Origin: Chromatiales bacterium (ex Bugula neritina AB1)
GTDB lineage: Bacteria; Pseudomonadota; Gammaproteobacteria; Granulosicoccales; Granulosicoccaceae
NCBI GenBank assembly: GCA_001730015.1
Contig: MDLA01000063.1
Location: 1 to 57,402, forward strand
Direction: 5' to 3'
DNA: 57,402 nucleotides
This document shows, piece by piece, positions 18,045-27,764 of the stretch. The translations under genes were made by a program, and so were the position numbers. Every line of letters starts with the position of its first letter. Within the stretch, counting starts at the first letter, position 1. The notes beneath the pieces were generated by a model that was given only the letters and a program-made list of their open reading frames with translations, did no database searches and was not told the origin of the DNA.

Positions 18045-18066
18045 GTGGTTCAATCGGTGTTCTGTT

Positions 18067-18246
18067 TAACCTCTATTATTACGGGCTCGCGAGCATAACG
18101 CGCTGACCTTAGTTATTCACGGCAAGGGATTTCACAGTACATTTTCTTCTCACGTCCAGTACTTGTTGATATTTGCAGGAGAAAAAATTCGTTGTGGAAT
18201 CAAAGATCAAGTGAGATGCCGTCGATCCCATGAATAATCCGGGTTA
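18067..18246 (+). repeat. MITE-like palindromic element, copy 1
   Basis: A 180-bp copy of a four-member dispersed family. It begins TAACCTCTATTATTACGGG and ends with CCCATGAATAATCCGGGTTA, imperfect terminal inverted repeats each bounded by TA. Inside is a second inverted repeat (TTTCACAG...TTCTTCTC against GAGAAAAAATTC...GTGGAATC) around a TGATATTTGCA centre. The copy on the opposite strand at 47359-47540 matches it along nearly its whole length. It fills the gap between the convergent radical SAM gene and sulfatase gene. Confidence 0.75.
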
Positions 18247-18269
18247 ATTATCAGGGCACCTTTTGTAAT

Positions 18270-19832
18270 CTAGAGCCCATACCTAATCTTGTGGTAAACA
18301 GTCCGTGCAACGTATTCAAGTCTATGCAGATAACGGTAGGTGTCAATTGACGGCAATGGGAATATATCAGACTCCACATGCTCCCGATCCATGATTTCTA
18401 CCAATTCACCCACCACGCGTGGATTGCTCTGAGCCAGGTTTTGAGTCTCACCGGGATCATTTTCCAGATCATACAATTCCACATCAGTATCGCCAAAGCG
18501 CAGTTTTGAACGAACTGCTTTCCAGTTCCTGGCACGAACCGCCTGCCAACCGCTTGAACCGAAAAATTCACGGTACAAAAAAGGTCTCTGAGCCATCGAA
18601 TTGTCACGAAACAAGGGCGTTAAGCTAATACCGTCCAGTGCTGAGGGTTCAATGTTCGAAAATGCAACGTCAGCAAACGTTGGCAACCAATCTTCGAATC
18701 CCGAGACAAATCCAGACACAGTATTCGGCTCCACAACTCCCGGCCAGCGAATGATTGTCGGCACCCTGATGCCGCCTTCGTAAAGAGTTTCTTTAAGTCC
18801 GTTGAGATCGCCCGTACTGTTAAAAAAATCGACATCCACCTCATTGAGCAAAGGAGTCGGACCGTTATCCGAAGTAAATACCACAATAGTCGAGTTGGTC
18901 AGCCCCCTTTCATCTAACCGTTCCAATAACTGCCCGACATAGAAATCCATCCGTGTGATCATTGCTGCGTATGCAGCTTTCGGAGTTAGATGAGGTGTAT
19001 AACCAACACCATTCTCGTTTATGAAGGGAACTTCTTTCCAACCAAGCCCTAGATAAGGCTCCAGATATTGATCCGGGATCTGCAGTGCAAGATGCGGCAG
19101 TATGGTCGCGTAATAAAGAAAAAACGGGCGTTCTTCCTCGGCATCTATAAAGTCCAGGGCAGCAGCGTTAATACGATCCGGGGCATAGTCAGTTCCCTTG
19201 TACGCATCATAACTGCTTGCCAACGCTGGATTGGCATCTGCAGGTAAGCGAGCATGACCGGGAATCCCGGGATTGTTATCTAATAAAAATTTCTCGCCGT
19301 TATGCCACAGATGTTCCGGATAATAGCTATGTGCGTTTCCCTGATCGTAGTAACCGAAAAATGTATCAAAGCCTTGCAACTGCGGATCCCCGTCTGTCTC
19401 GGGAACACCCATACCCCACTTACCGAATGCGCCAGTGCGATAACCGCTACTTTTAAGGATTTCTGCAACAGTGACATCGTCTTTATCTATTGCAATCTGA
19501 CCTTTTTCGCTGTCGCGGTTACCCCGGATTGTTGAATGGCCCGGGTGCATTCCAGTCATGATCACAGACCTGGAAGCAGCACAGACCGAACTGCCGGCAT
19601 AGTGATCGGTTAGCCTGAGACCCTCCGCCGCTAACCTGTCCAGGTTAGGAGTAGATATAAGCTGCTGACCAAAACTCCCAAGTTCGCCGTAGCCAAGATC
19701 ATCAGCCAGAATCAATACTATGTTGGGCTGTTCTACAGGCGTAGCCGATTCGGCCTCTAAAGGCTGGAAAAACAGGTAAACACAGGCCAATACAGCCACA
19801 ACAGAAGACTTGATGAATTGCGTTTCAATCAT
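18270..19832 (-). CDS. Exported type I sulfatase (arylsulfatase family)
   Basis: A sulfate-ester hydrolase of 520 residues, made with a signal peptide (hydrophobic residues about 10-22, cleavage near Ala27-Ala30) and so periplasmic or outer-membrane-associated. Metal-binding residues appear in the early LILADDLGYGELG block. The formylglycine motif is CAASR at 84-88, an Ala in the place of the commoner Pro of CxPxR but within the accepted type I pattern. TSDNGPTP supplies the second metal site, and YDLENDPGETQNLA is a typical C-terminal sulfatase signature. It probably acts on sulfated polysaccharide or aryl sulfates. Cys activation needs a formylglycine-generating enzyme or anSME, and neither is in this window. 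Neighbours give no substrate clue. Confidence 0.92.
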   Translation of the reverse strand: MIETQFIKSSVVAVLACVYLFFQPLEAESATPVEQPNIVLILADDLGYGELGSFGQQLISTPNLDRLAAEGLRLTDHYAGSSVCAASRSVIMTGMHPGHSTIRGNRDSEKGQIAIDKDDVTVAEILKSSGYRTGAFGKWGMGVPETDGDPQLQGFDTFFGYYDQGNAHSYYPEHLWHNGEKFLLDNNPGIPGHARLPADANPALASSYDAYKGTDYAPDRINAAALDFIDAEEERPFFLYYATILPHLALQIPDQYLEPYLGLGWKEVPFINENGVGYTPHLTPKAAYAAMITRMDFYVGQLLERLDERGLTNSTIVVFTSDNGPTPLLNEVDVDFFNSTGDLNGLKETLYEGGIRVPTIIRWPGVVEPNTVSGFVSGFEDWLPTFADVAFSNIEPSALDGISLTPLFRDNSMAQRPFLYREFFGSSGWQAVRARNWKAVRSKLRFGDTDVELYDLENDPGETQNLAQSNPRVVGELVEIMDREHVESDIFPLPSIDTYRYLHRLEYVARTVYHKIRYGL

Positions 19833-20012
19833 GCGAATAAATATGCAGAGAATTGTTTCAATTAGAGATACAGAATAGGATTGCGCAGTAAAAAAGCAAC
19901 ATCAGCTACTAAATCTGGGGGGTATTGCTCAATTCTCCCCGGCTTCTGTCAGGGGCCCATTGTAAGTTGAAATATCAATAAATCCTAACCACACTATCGA
20001 GGCACTATGATG

Positions 20013-21302
20013 TCAACAAGCTGACAGACCCAGCTCATCCCAGATCCAGCGGAAATCATAGGATTGCTCTGACTTCCCGTTATTAATCTCCAGTGTTTTC
20101 AGCCATGCTATCACCTGAGGCCGCATATCAGGATTAGCCGCACATTCTCTCGGCGTGAGATTATCAAGCAATGGTACCGCTTCATCGAGTGTTTTGAGGT
20201 AGTGTCGATCAAGATGGGCCTTGATTACCGCCAGCAATTCCGGTTGCTCCTGTAGTTCACTATCAGGCTCTTCAATCAGCGGATCCATCGCGGTTGCAAA
20301 CAACGAGTCAGTATTTTCCAGTACACCTATTGCTTGTCCGATATCATTCCCGAACAGACTCTTCAACAGTGCGACACCTCGCTCGCCACGCTCCACAGAA
20401 TTGGTCTCTAGATGAATGTATTTCTCACCAATACGCAGTATCCCGAGAACCGTACCACTGATTTCTTTATCATCATCTAACCGCAGCCAGCACCATTGAC
20501 GCTGATCATCACCGTTAGCTTCGAGGTGAAATTCGGGGTGCTGCTGCAGCCGCGGCAACAGTTCATCAATCGATGAATTCAAAGGAAAACGGTACTGATT
20601 GATTACAACACGCTCGCGATCATTATTGAATAATTCCGGTATGGTGCTGTCGGCCCCCAAAATGATTCGCATGGCCCAGAGACTAAACGCGGTATTTGAG
20701 AACTCCCCATGCTTTTCCATCACCGCTGGATTATCCAATACCAGCTGGTGCAATTGATGCCCGTCATTCGGTGTATACGACAAAATTCCACCGGAAAATA
20801 TGCGATTATCACCCAGCGAGATCACCCGTGCGACCAGACTGGTCCATCGCTCTAACGTCTTACTGGCACTTCGCTCAGAAACCTCTATTGGTGGATTGTC
20901 CGATCCCGGCTGGCGCAGGTGAACTGATTTTCCCGGATCCGTATCAATGACCTCCCAGATCGCCAATTCAGTCGAGTGCATTTCCCGTAGAAAACGCCTG
21001 CCAGCAACACTCTCACGCCACCCTCTCTTCCCGAGGTATTCCTCTATACAGCTGGGCTGGTTATCCCAGGCAACGGCCACCATTTCCTCATAGAGAAACT
21101 TCCAGGCCATATCACAATAAGGCCCGTTAAACAAAGCTGCCATCACGGAATCCCTGGACTTTCCAAGCTGCCGCGCTACCGCGTCCAGATAGCGATTCAG
21201 CAAGTCATCACACTTTTTCTGCCACTCCGGTTGTTTTTCAAGAAACGCATGTAGATGGTCAAACGTCTTGTCGATCTCTCGCTGTTGATTTCTGCCGGAC
21301 AT
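20013..21302 (-). CDS. Conserved-looking protein of unknown function
   Basis: About 429 residues from the ATG at 21302, which has GAGAAAG just upstream; the longer frame back to 21356 would need a GTG start and has no ribosome site. I do not recognise a family. It is rich in charged residues and Trp, with no signal peptide or membrane helix. The end reads LDEAVPLLDNLTPRECAANP followed by RPQVIAWLKTLE, a motif type I have seen at the C-terminus of SEC-C-linked and other large cytosolic proteins of unknown role, so the C-terminal 50 residues may be a shared module. The gene stands alone on the minus strand, with 180 bp to the sulfatase and 228 bp to the next plus-strand gene. Confidence 0.75.
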   Translation of the reverse strand: MSGRNQQREIDKTFDHLHAFLEKQPEWQKKCDDLLNRYLDAVARQLGKSRDSVMAALFNGPYCDMAWKFLYEEMVAVAWDNQPSCIEEYLGKRGWRESVAGRRFLREMHSTELAIWEVIDTDPGKSVHLRQPGSDNPPIEVSERSASKTLERWTSLVARVISLGDNRIFSGGILSYTPNDGHQLHQLVLDNPAVMEKHGEFSNTAFSLWAMRIILGADSTIPELFNNDRERVVINQYRFPLNSSIDELLPRLQQHPEFHLEANGDDQRQWCWLRLDDDKEISGTVLGILRIGEKYIHLETNSVERGERGVALLKSLFGNDIGQAIGVLENTDSLFATAMDPLIEEPDSELQEQPELLAVIKAHLDRHYLKTLDEAVPLLDNLTPRECAANPDMRPQVIAWLKTLEINNGKSEQSYDFRWIWDELGLSAC

Positions 21303-21530
21303 ATGCGCTTTCTCTGAACTCACTCTGGTTATGGTCACGGTTTTTTGCCTGCGCACCGCAGCTCAGGTCATCCCGGCAGTTTGCCTCGCCAGCACAGCTA
21401 ACTCAAATTCCAGAGTGCTTTTTGCCAACCGGCGCGCACCGTTAAACTCAGTAAAAATTCTCCTGTTTTTCGACGGCCTGCTACACTTCATGCTCGACAA
21501 TCGCATTAATCAAGTGTCCGGAAACCAGCG

Positions 21531-21794
21531 ATGGCAACAGCAACAGTCCTAACCCTTTTAACTTACATAGTCATTGGCGCCATTTTGGGCTTTTTATTGG
21601 GCCCTTTACTAAAAAGCGGTGGGTTCGGCTGGTTTGGTAACCTGTGTCTCGGTATACTTGGTGCATTCATCGGGGGACTGGCTGCCACTTATGGCAACTA
21701 TGTTATTGACAACAACCTGATGATGAACGCAATGGCTGCCGCTGCCGGATCTGTGCTGTTCACGCTTGTTGTCGCTTTATTAAAACGGCGCTAA
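21531..21794 (+). CDS. Small GlsB/YeaQ/YmgE-like membrane protein
   Basis: An 87-residue inner-membrane protein with three hydrophobic segments: residues about 8-27, glycine-rich 33-52 (WFGNLCLGILGAFIGGLAA), and 65-83, ending in a basic KRR. The GxxxGxxGAxxGG pattern in the second helix is like the transglycosylase-associated GlsB/YeaQ/YmgE family, small membrane proteins often linked with envelope or stress responses but without a proven activity. It stands alone and is followed, 29 bp after its stop, by a strong intrinsic terminator. Confidence 0.75.
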   Translation: MATATVLTLLTYIVIGAILGFLLGPLLKSGGFGWFGNLCLGILGAFIGGLAATYGNYVIDNNLMMNAMAAAAGSVLFTLVVALLKRR

Positions 21795-21823
21795 GACGCT
21801 GTAAACTACTCACGCACGTTATT

Positions 21824-21853
21824 AAAAAGGCCGGTTAATACCGGCCTTTTTTA
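21824..21853. terminator. Bidirectional intrinsic terminator
   Basis: A perfect 7-bp GC stem, GGCCGGT/ACCGGCC, with a TAAT loop at 21829-21846, flanked by AAAAA on the left and TTTTTT on the right. It would end transcription of the 87-residue membrane protein gene on the plus strand, and also any minus-strand transcription leaving tviB. Confidence 0.9.
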
Positions 21854-21993
21854 TGTCTGCACTATTCTTTTCGGTACTTCAACAAGTTACATCTTACAAG
21901 CTACTGCCGAGAAGCAGGTGCAATGGCATGATAGCGAGCACTCAGTGCTGTACCTCGGTGGGGGTGCAGGCAATAACTATGAGTTAGACCTGC

Positions 21994-23277
21994 TCACAGC
22001 CTGCCATCGACGCTTTCTATCGGCAAAACGCTTTTGACGTCATACACGATCCGTGGCGTTTTACTGGTAGCGTTAATTCTGCTCATTCCATCATCCAAAA
22101 ATTCCTGATGGGCCACCGCCAGAATCACTGCATCGTACTCATTGTCGGCCAGTGTGGTAACAAAACTCGCCTGATACTCGGCCGCGGCCTGATTCGCATC
22201 AATCCAGGGGTCGTAAACGTCGACCTCCGCATTGTATTCACCCAGCGTATCGACGATATCAATAACCCGAGTGTTTCGTAAATCCGGGCAATTTTCCTTG
22301 AACGCGAATCCCAGTACCAGTATGCGAGAGCCAACGACGTGGATCCGGTTCATCGTCATGAGCTTGATAACCTGCTCCGCTACGTGCTGCCCCATACCAT
22401 CATTTATTTCCCTTCCTGCGAGAATGACCCGTGAGTGATAGCCAATCTCATCCGCTTTATGAGTCAGGTAATAGGGATCTACGCCAATGCAGTGACCGCC
22501 AACCAGGCCAGGTGTAAAAGGCAGGAAGTTCCACTTGGTTCCTGCAGCATGTAATACTTCCTGTGTATCGATGTCGAGCTTATTGAAAATAAGTGCCAGC
22601 TCGTTAACCAATGCGATATTGACGTCGCGCTGGGTGTTCTCGATAACCTTGGCCGCCTCCGCCACCTTGATGCTGCTGGCCAGATGAGTGCCGGCGTCGA
22701 TAATGGATGCGTACAGTCTATCGACTATCTGTCCGGTATCGGTTGTCGACCCGGCTGTGACTTTTTTTATGTTCTGCAGTCGATGCAGTTTGTCTCCCGG
22801 GTTTATACGCTCCGGACTGTAACCAACGGTAAAACCAGTATTGAATTTAAGCCCGGATTCGCGCTCAAGAATCGGTACACATTCCTCTTCGGTTGCTCCT
22901 GGATATACCGTCGATTCGTAAATTACTATATCACCCTCTTTCAGTACCGAGCCGATCATCCGACTAGCTGAATGCAATGGTTGCAGGTTAGGCTGTTTGT
23001 GTGCAGTAACGGGAGTCGGGACAGTTACAATATAGATATTACACGCTGCTATGTCATCGACCACCGAGGTATACGACAAATTGTCCGCAGCCACAAGATC
23101 CGGTTGTTCAACTTCAAGCGTGCGATCGATATTATCATTGAGCTCCGAGATTCGCTGCTCGTCAATATCTAAACCTATGGTTCGATATTCAACACCAAAA
23201 GCTACCGCAAGAGGCAGACCTACATAGCCCAGCCCGACAATACCAATAACTGCTTCGCGATCGATAAATACTGACAT
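21994..23277 (-). CDS. tviB: UDP-N-acetylhexosamine C6-dehydrogenase, TviB/WbpO type
   Basis: Oxidises UDP-GlcNAc or UDP-GalNAc at C6 to the uronic acid, using two NAD+, for capsule or O-antigen synthesis. The 427 residues show the N-terminal Rossmann motif [13 protein letters not shown], then [39 protein letters not shown], the central [15 protein letters not shown] helix and the catalytic Cys263 in [15 protein letters not shown]. These blocks follow Salmonella TviB closely, so it is assigned to that branch rather than to UDP-glucose dehydrogenase. The usual partner epimerase TviC is not adjacent. The next gene downstream is across a terminator, and upstream is glycerophosphodiesterase after 49 bp. 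Confidence 0.9.
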   Translation of the reverse strand: MSVFIDREAVIGIVGLGYVGLPLAVAFGVEYRTIGLDIDEQRISELNDNIDRTLEVEQPDLVAADNLSYTSVVDDIAACNIYIVTVPTPVTAHKQPNLQPLHSASRMIGSVLKEGDIVIYESTVYPGATEEECVPILERESGLKFNTGFTVGYSPERINPGDKLHRLQNIKKVTAGSTTDTGQIVDRLYASIIDAGTHLASSIKVAEAAKVIENTQRDVNIALVNELALIFNKLDIDTQEVLHAAGTKWNFLPFTPGLVGGHCIGVDPYYLTHKADEIGYHSRVILAGREINDGMGQHVAEQVIKLMTMNRIHVVGSRILVLGFAFKENCPDLRNTRVIDIVDTLGEYNAEVDVYDPWIDANQAAAEYQASFVTTLADNEYDAVILAVAHQEFLDDGMSRINATSKTPRIVYDVKSVLPIESVDGRL

Positions 23278-23326
23278 ACGCTATCTTTCCTTATCCCTTC
23301 CGATTAAGTGCTTCACCAGCTTACTT

Positions 23327-24163
23327 TCACTGTAAACCGGGCTTGAAATTCTCTAGTACACCAGCGGCCAGATCTGCTCTGTCAGTAACAATACCATCAG
23401 CGCCCAGTGCAAGCAGTTTCTTCATTGCAGCTGGCTCATTTATAGTCCAGTAGTTCACCTCGCCGCCAGCACTATGCACGGCATTGATAAAGCGACTCGA
23501 AGAGAGGTTAACAAAATAATAGCGCGGAGGCAGCTGCAATAGCTGGCTTCCAGATAGAATATTCTTCTTATGCCTTAACAAATAACGCCAGTAGAATCGC
23601 TTCACATCAGATTTGCCAGCACTGGTACGTACACCCGCAAAATTGGTCCGGCAGAACTCCAGGTTTTGATCGTGGAAACTTGCAATCACTGAGCGCTCAA
23701 GCACACCCAGTTTTTCTATAACGCTGACAACAGCGGCCACAGCGGCAGGATCGTTGTCTTTAACATCAATATTAACCCCCGCCGCAGGAAAAGCCTCAAA
23801 GAGCTCTTCGAGCGTTAGCAACACCACGCCTTTGCTTTTCCAGAGCTTCTTCCCATCGAGTTGGAAACGGTACCCGGCATCGAGCTTTTTCAGCCCGATT
23901 AAATCGTGGCTGCGAACTTTTCCATTGCCGTTGGTTGTGCGATCAATCGTCTCATCGTGAGTGACAATAACCTTACCATCGCGGCTCAGCCGAACATCTA
24001 TTTCGAGCACATCGGCGCGGTGGGCCATTGCAAACTCGAATGCCGGAATCGTATTCTCCGGCGCCATTATGCTGGTGCCTCGATGTGCCAGCAGCAAAGG
24101 TCGCCTGATAGTGGAGTTGACAATGCCAGCGCTGTTTAGTTGGGAACCCGATAAGGCTATCAT
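23327..24163 (-). CDS. ugpQ: Glycerophosphodiester phosphodiesterase, cytosolic UgpQ type
   Basis: Cleaves glycerophosphodiesters to sn-glycerol-3-phosphate and an alcohol. The 278-residue protein lacks a signal peptide. It has the GDPD core: HRG at 27-29 followed by MAPENTIPAF, EIDVRLSRDG near 54-63, VTHDETIDRTTNG, and NIDVKD for the metal. The first 20 residues (LNSAGIVNSTIRRP) are an unconserved lead. It ends close to tviB on the same strand and is divergent from the beta-CASP nuclease gene, with about 70 bp between the two starts. The role is probably recycling of phospholipid or teichoic-like headgroups. Confidence 0.9.
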   Translation of the reverse strand: MIALSGSQLNSAGIVNSTIRRPLLLAHRGTSIMAPENTIPAFEFAMAHRADVLEIDVRLSRDGKVIVTHDETIDRTTNGNGKVRSHDLIGLKKLDAGYRFQLDGKKLWKSKGVVLLTLEELFEAFPAAGVNIDVKDNDPAAVAAVVSVIEKLGVLERSVIASFHDQNLEFCRTNFAGVRTSAGKSDVKRFYWRYLLRHKKNILSGSQLLQLPPRYYFVNLSSSRFINAVHSAGGEVNYWTINEPAAMKKLLALGADGIVTDRADLAAGVLENFKPGLQ

Positions 24164-24231
24164 GTTGCTCCTAGTGACGGTAATTTTCGCCCGGTAAGGC
24201 CGGAAAAATTAAATCCAACGGAGTTAAAAGT

Positions 24232-25647
24232 ATGGAAATCCAAAGTTGCGGTGCGACCCGCGAAGTGACGGGGTCCTGTCATCTGATCACGATCGCCGGC
24301 AAACGCATATTACTCGACTGCGGTTTAATCCAGGGCCGCGCCAAAGACGAAGCACGCAACCGCGACCCATTTCCGTTCGATGCTGCCAGACTCGATGCGG
24401 TAATACTGAGTCACGCACACATTGACCACAGTGGCCGGCTGCCATTATTGATCAAAGCAGGTTTCACCGGCCCGATCTACACCCACACAGCCAGCGCAGA
24501 GTTATGCGCTACATTGCTGAAGGACTCTGCGTATCTGAACTACAAGAATACTCAGTGGGAGAACAAGCGGCGGCAGCGACAAGGCAAAAAACTACTTGAG
24601 CCGCTCTACGACCGGGACGACGCTGCAAAAGCGCTCGGGCAATTCGAAACCCTCGAATACAGGCAAAAAAAGGAAATAGCCGAGGGCATTAGTATCCGGC
24701 TTTCAGATGCCGGGCATATCGTCGGTTCATCGATCGTTGAAATCTGGCTGACGGAAGGAAGCCAGCAGCGCAAAGTGGTATTCAGCGGAGATCTCGGCCA
24801 CCGGGGTACCGCTATACTGAAAGATTTCACCATGATCGATGACGCCGATCTCGTACTCATGGAAAGCACCTACGGCAACCGCCTGCACCGCCCCTGGCAG
24901 GAGACCTGGGACGAAATCGACGACATCGTCGCGCAAATCAGGAAAAAACCCGGCAATGTGCTTATACCAGCGTTTTCAGTAGGACGCACACAAAATATTC
25001 TCTATATGTTCGCTCGAAACTATGAAAAATGGGGACTGAACAAGTGGCAGATTTTTCTCGATAGCCCAATGGCTATTGAAGCCACCGATATCTATCTTCG
25101 CCACCATCAACTTTACGATACTGAAGCCGCGCAATTCTGGAAAGACAAGGGAAGCCTTATGGGCATGCCCAACCTGCACTTCTCGCGCACCTCGAAAGAC
25201 TCTATGGCCATAAACAAGATACAGGATGGCGCTATCATTATCGCTGGCAGCGGCATGATGACCGGCGGTCGGATCAAGCACCATATCAAGCACAACATCT
25301 GGCGCTCCAACTGCCACCTGATCGTAACGGGCTATCAATCACACGGCACTATGGGCCGCAAGCTGGTCGAAGGTGCTAAAAAGATCCGCCTGTGGGGTGA
25401 ACGGGTTCGCGTCAAGGCCAGGATCCACACCATCGGGGGACTTTCGGCTCACACTGATCAGCGCGGACTAATGGACTGGTACGGTAACTTCAAGTCACGT
25501 CCGCCGGTTTTTCTGGTACACGGAGAAGCCAGCACCATGGAAGTATTGAAGCAAAAACTGAGGGACGATCTCAACGCCCCTGCACATATTGCAGATAACC
25601 GATCTATCGACTTATTAAATCTGGAAAAATACAACCGTCTCGAATAG
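24232..25647 (+). CDS. Metallo-beta-lactamase/beta-CASP RNA exonuclease-like protein
   Basis: A 471-residue cytosolic zinc-dependent ribonuclease-type protein. The MBL domain opens with a CGATREVTGSCH motif and includes SHAHIDHSGRLP (HxHxDH), SDAGHIVGSS and the metal Asp in FSGDLGH. The beta-CASP insert follows, and the C-terminal RMMBL-like segment has HTIGGLSAHTDQ. This is the bacterial YSH1/CPSF73-like group annotated as RNA-metabolising Zn-dependent exonuclease. The true substrate in proteobacteria is little studied. It stands alone between divergent ugpQ and the following epimerase gene. Confidence 0.9.
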   Translation: MEIQSCGATREVTGSCHLITIAGKRILLDCGLIQGRAKDEARNRDPFPFDAARLDAVILSHAHIDHSGRLPLLIKAGFTGPIYTHTASAELCATLLKDSAYLNYKNTQWENKRRQRQGKKLLEPLYDRDDAAKALGQFETLEYRQKKEIAEGISIRLSDAGHIVGSSIVEIWLTEGSQQRKVVFSGDLGHRGTAILKDFTMIDDADLVLMESTYGNRLHRPWQETWDEIDDIVAQIRKKPGNVLIPAFSVGRTQNILYMFARNYEKWGLNKWQIFLDSPMAIEATDIYLRHHQLYDTEAAQFWKDKGSLMGMPNLHFSRTSKDSMAINKIQDGAIIIAGSGMMTGGRIKHHIKHNIWRSNCHLIVTGYQSHGTMGRKLVEGAKKIRLWGERVRVKARIHTIGGLSAHTDQRGLMDWYGNFKSRPPVFLVHGEASTMEVLKQKLRDDLNAPAHIADNRSIDLLNLEKYNRLE

Positions 25648-25818
25648 CAACCCGTGTAGATGAAATCAGCAATCCGACACGGAGCCAAGCTAAGGACTCG
25701 CGCTGCGGGAACTGTTAAAGCCCCCACAGTTTCAACTTTGGCCGTGTCAGCACCCGACTAACAATCATATCAAGTCTGATACACTGCTCATTCCCGTCTT
25801 TAGCAAGAGCGTTGCACC

Positions 25819-26709
25819 TTGAGAATCGCTGTAACAGGATCATCCGGACTCATTGGCCGGGCACTGACAAATCAATTAGAACAATCCGGGCACAGTATTT
25901 CCGCAATCGATATTGTCGGCGTCGCTACGGCCTGTGATATCACCGATCGGGAGCTACTCGAAAATTCACTGCACAATTGTGACGGCATAGTGCACCTGGC
26001 AGCCGTTTCAAGGGTTGCCGAGGCCCAGGAGTTTCCGGGCAGAACCTGGGCTACAAATGTCGACGGCACGCAAAATATACTGAACAGTATACTGAATCGA
26101 AAGAAAACTGATCGGCCCTGGCTGATTCATGCGAGCAGCCGCGAAGTCTATGGCGACCAATCGGCAACACCGATAAATGAAGATACGCCGGTTGCGCCGC
26201 TGAACATATACGGCCGATCTAAAGCGGCATGTGAAGGGCTGGTTGCCTGCGCGCAGGATGCGGGAGCTACTATTTCGGTTCTGCGATTTGCCAACGTCTA
26301 TGGAGATATCTACGATTACTCTGACCGCGTTGTTCCCGCATTTTCACGAGCCGCGGCACAAGGGGCGCCGCTTCGAGTTGATGATGCGCAAACCTGCATG
26401 GACTTCACCCATGTAGATGACGTCGCCGTTGGCATCAATAAAGTGGTTGAATGCCTTAGCGCCGGAGAGCAACTCCCCCCGATCCACTTTGCTACCGGAT
26501 CAGGCACCACACTTGGGACACTCGCCCAACTAGCCGTCAAGGCCAGTAATAACACATGCGTAGTAAACGAAGTTGAGCGCAGAAAGTCGAGCGTATCGTG
26601 TTTTATAGGAGACCCGTCTCGGGCCAGGGAGCTACTTGGCTGGGAACACACTACTCCTCTTGAAGACGGCTTCTCCCGAATGGTCAGCGCTTTTAAAAAC
26701 ACCGCGTGA
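25819..26709 (+). CDS. NAD-dependent sugar epimerase/dehydratase (extended SDR)
   Basis: A 296-residue extended short-chain dehydrogenase. The TTG start at 25819 gives MRIAVTGSSGLIGRAL, an N-terminal Rossmann motif in exactly the right place, and no upstream ATG fits better. The catalytic pair is Tyr131 and Lys135 in NIYGRSK, with Ser near 106-107 (HASSREVYGD). The fold is GalE/RmlB-like, acting on a nucleotide-linked sugar; 4-epimerase is the default guess. It sits 77 bp before the UDP-xylose synthase gene on the same strand, so an activated sugar made by one may feed the other. Exact product unknown. Confidence 0.85.
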   Translation: MRIAVTGSSGLIGRALTNQLEQSGHSISAIDIVGVATACDITDRELLENSLHNCDGIVHLAAVSRVAEAQEFPGRTWATNVDGTQNILNSILNRKKTDRPWLIHASSREVYGDQSATPINEDTPVAPLNIYGRSKAACEGLVACAQDAGATISVLRFANVYGDIYDYSDRVVPAFSRAAAQGAPLRVDDAQTCMDFTHVDDVAVGINKVVECLSAGEQLPPIHFATGSGTTLGTLAQLAVKASNNTCVVNEVERRKSSVSCFIGDPSRARELLGWEHTTPLEDGFSRMVSAFKNTA

Positions 26710-26786
26710 GAATAATATCAGTACAGGCCTGGCTAGCAGACCCAAAACCACACTGAACCCCTGACTATTCGCAACGGATTCTACTC

Positions 26787-27743
26787 ATGGCACACTACGG
26801 CTATAGCGCACGCAAACGGGTACTTATAACAGGGGGTGCCGGTTTTCTGGGTTCGCACCTCACCGAAAAATTACTCGACTCAGGGCACGAAGTTATTTGT
26901 GCCGACAGCTTGTTCACCGGCACCAAAGATAACCTGGCGACTTTCCGCGACAATCCGAATTTCGAATTTATCCGTCACGATGTAACGGACCCACTACAAG
27001 TGGAAGTCGACGAAATATATAATCTGGCCTGCCCCGCCTCACCGATTCACTACCAACACAATCCGATACACACGGTAAAGACCTCTGTACTCGGGGCTAT
27101 CAACATGCTGCTGCTCGCCAAGCATTTACAGTGCAAAATATTGCAGGCATCAACCAGTGAAGTCTATGGCGACCCGACCGTTCACCCGCAGAAAGAAAAC
27201 TACTGGGGCAATGTTAACCCTATCGGGCCGCGCTCTTGCTACGACGAAGGCAAACGCTGCGCAGAGACACTGTTCTATGACTACCATCGACAGGAAAATA
27301 TCAGGATTAAGCTGGTCCGGATCTTCAACACTTACGGACCACGAATGCACCCGGGAGATGGAAGAGTGGTCTCCAATTTCATTATGCAGGCACTAAGAAA
27401 CGAACCAATCACTATATATGGCGAAGGCCAGCAGACTCGCTCTTTTTGCTATGTTGAAAATTTAATAGACGGCTTTATAAAGTTCATGGACCTCGATTCT
27501 GATGAAACCGGGCCAATTAACCTGGGCAATCCAAATGAATTTACTATCCTGCAGCTGGCGGAATCAGTCATCAGGCTGACAAATTCCAGGTCGGAACTGG
27601 TATTCAAACCGCTACCAACTGATGACCCGCAACAAAGGCAGCCTGATATCAGCAAAGCCCGGGAAACGCTCGGCTGGGAACCCACCATCCAGCTGGAAGA
27701 GGGGCTTTCAAGAACCATCAGCTATTTCGAGACAAAGCTCTAG
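26787..27743 (+). CDS. UDP-glucuronate decarboxylase (UDP-xylose synthase)
   Basis: Converts UDP-glucuronate to UDP-xylose and CO2 through a 4-keto intermediate, using tightly bound NAD+. The 318-residue protein has [10 protein letters not shown], the UXS-typical [13 protein letters not shown] and [20 protein letters not shown], with catalytic Tyr152 and Lys156, and Glu125 in TSEVYGDP. These stretches separate UXS from dTDP-glucose dehydratase. No UDP-glucose dehydrogenase to supply UDP-GlcA is in the window; tviB is expected to act on N-acetylhexosamines. It runs convergent to the DnaJ-like gene with 21 bp between stops. Confidence 0.93.
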   Translation: MAHYGYSARKRVLITGGAGFLGSHLTEKLLDSGHEVICADSLFTGTKDNLATFRDNPNFEFIRHDVTDPLQVEVDEIYNLACPASPIHYQHNPIHTVKTSVLGAINMLLLAKHLQCKILQASTSEVYGDPTVHPQKENYWGNVNPIGPRSCYDEGKRCAETLFYDYHRQENIRIKLVRIFNTYGPRMHPGDGRVVSNFIMQALRNEPITIYGEGQQTRSFCYVENLIDGFIKFMDLDSDETGPINLGNPNEFTILQLAESVIRLTNSRSELVFKPLPTDDPQQRQPDISKARETLGWEPTIQLEEGLSRTISYFETKL

Positions 27744-27764
27744 AACTGATCACTGTGTCGCATC

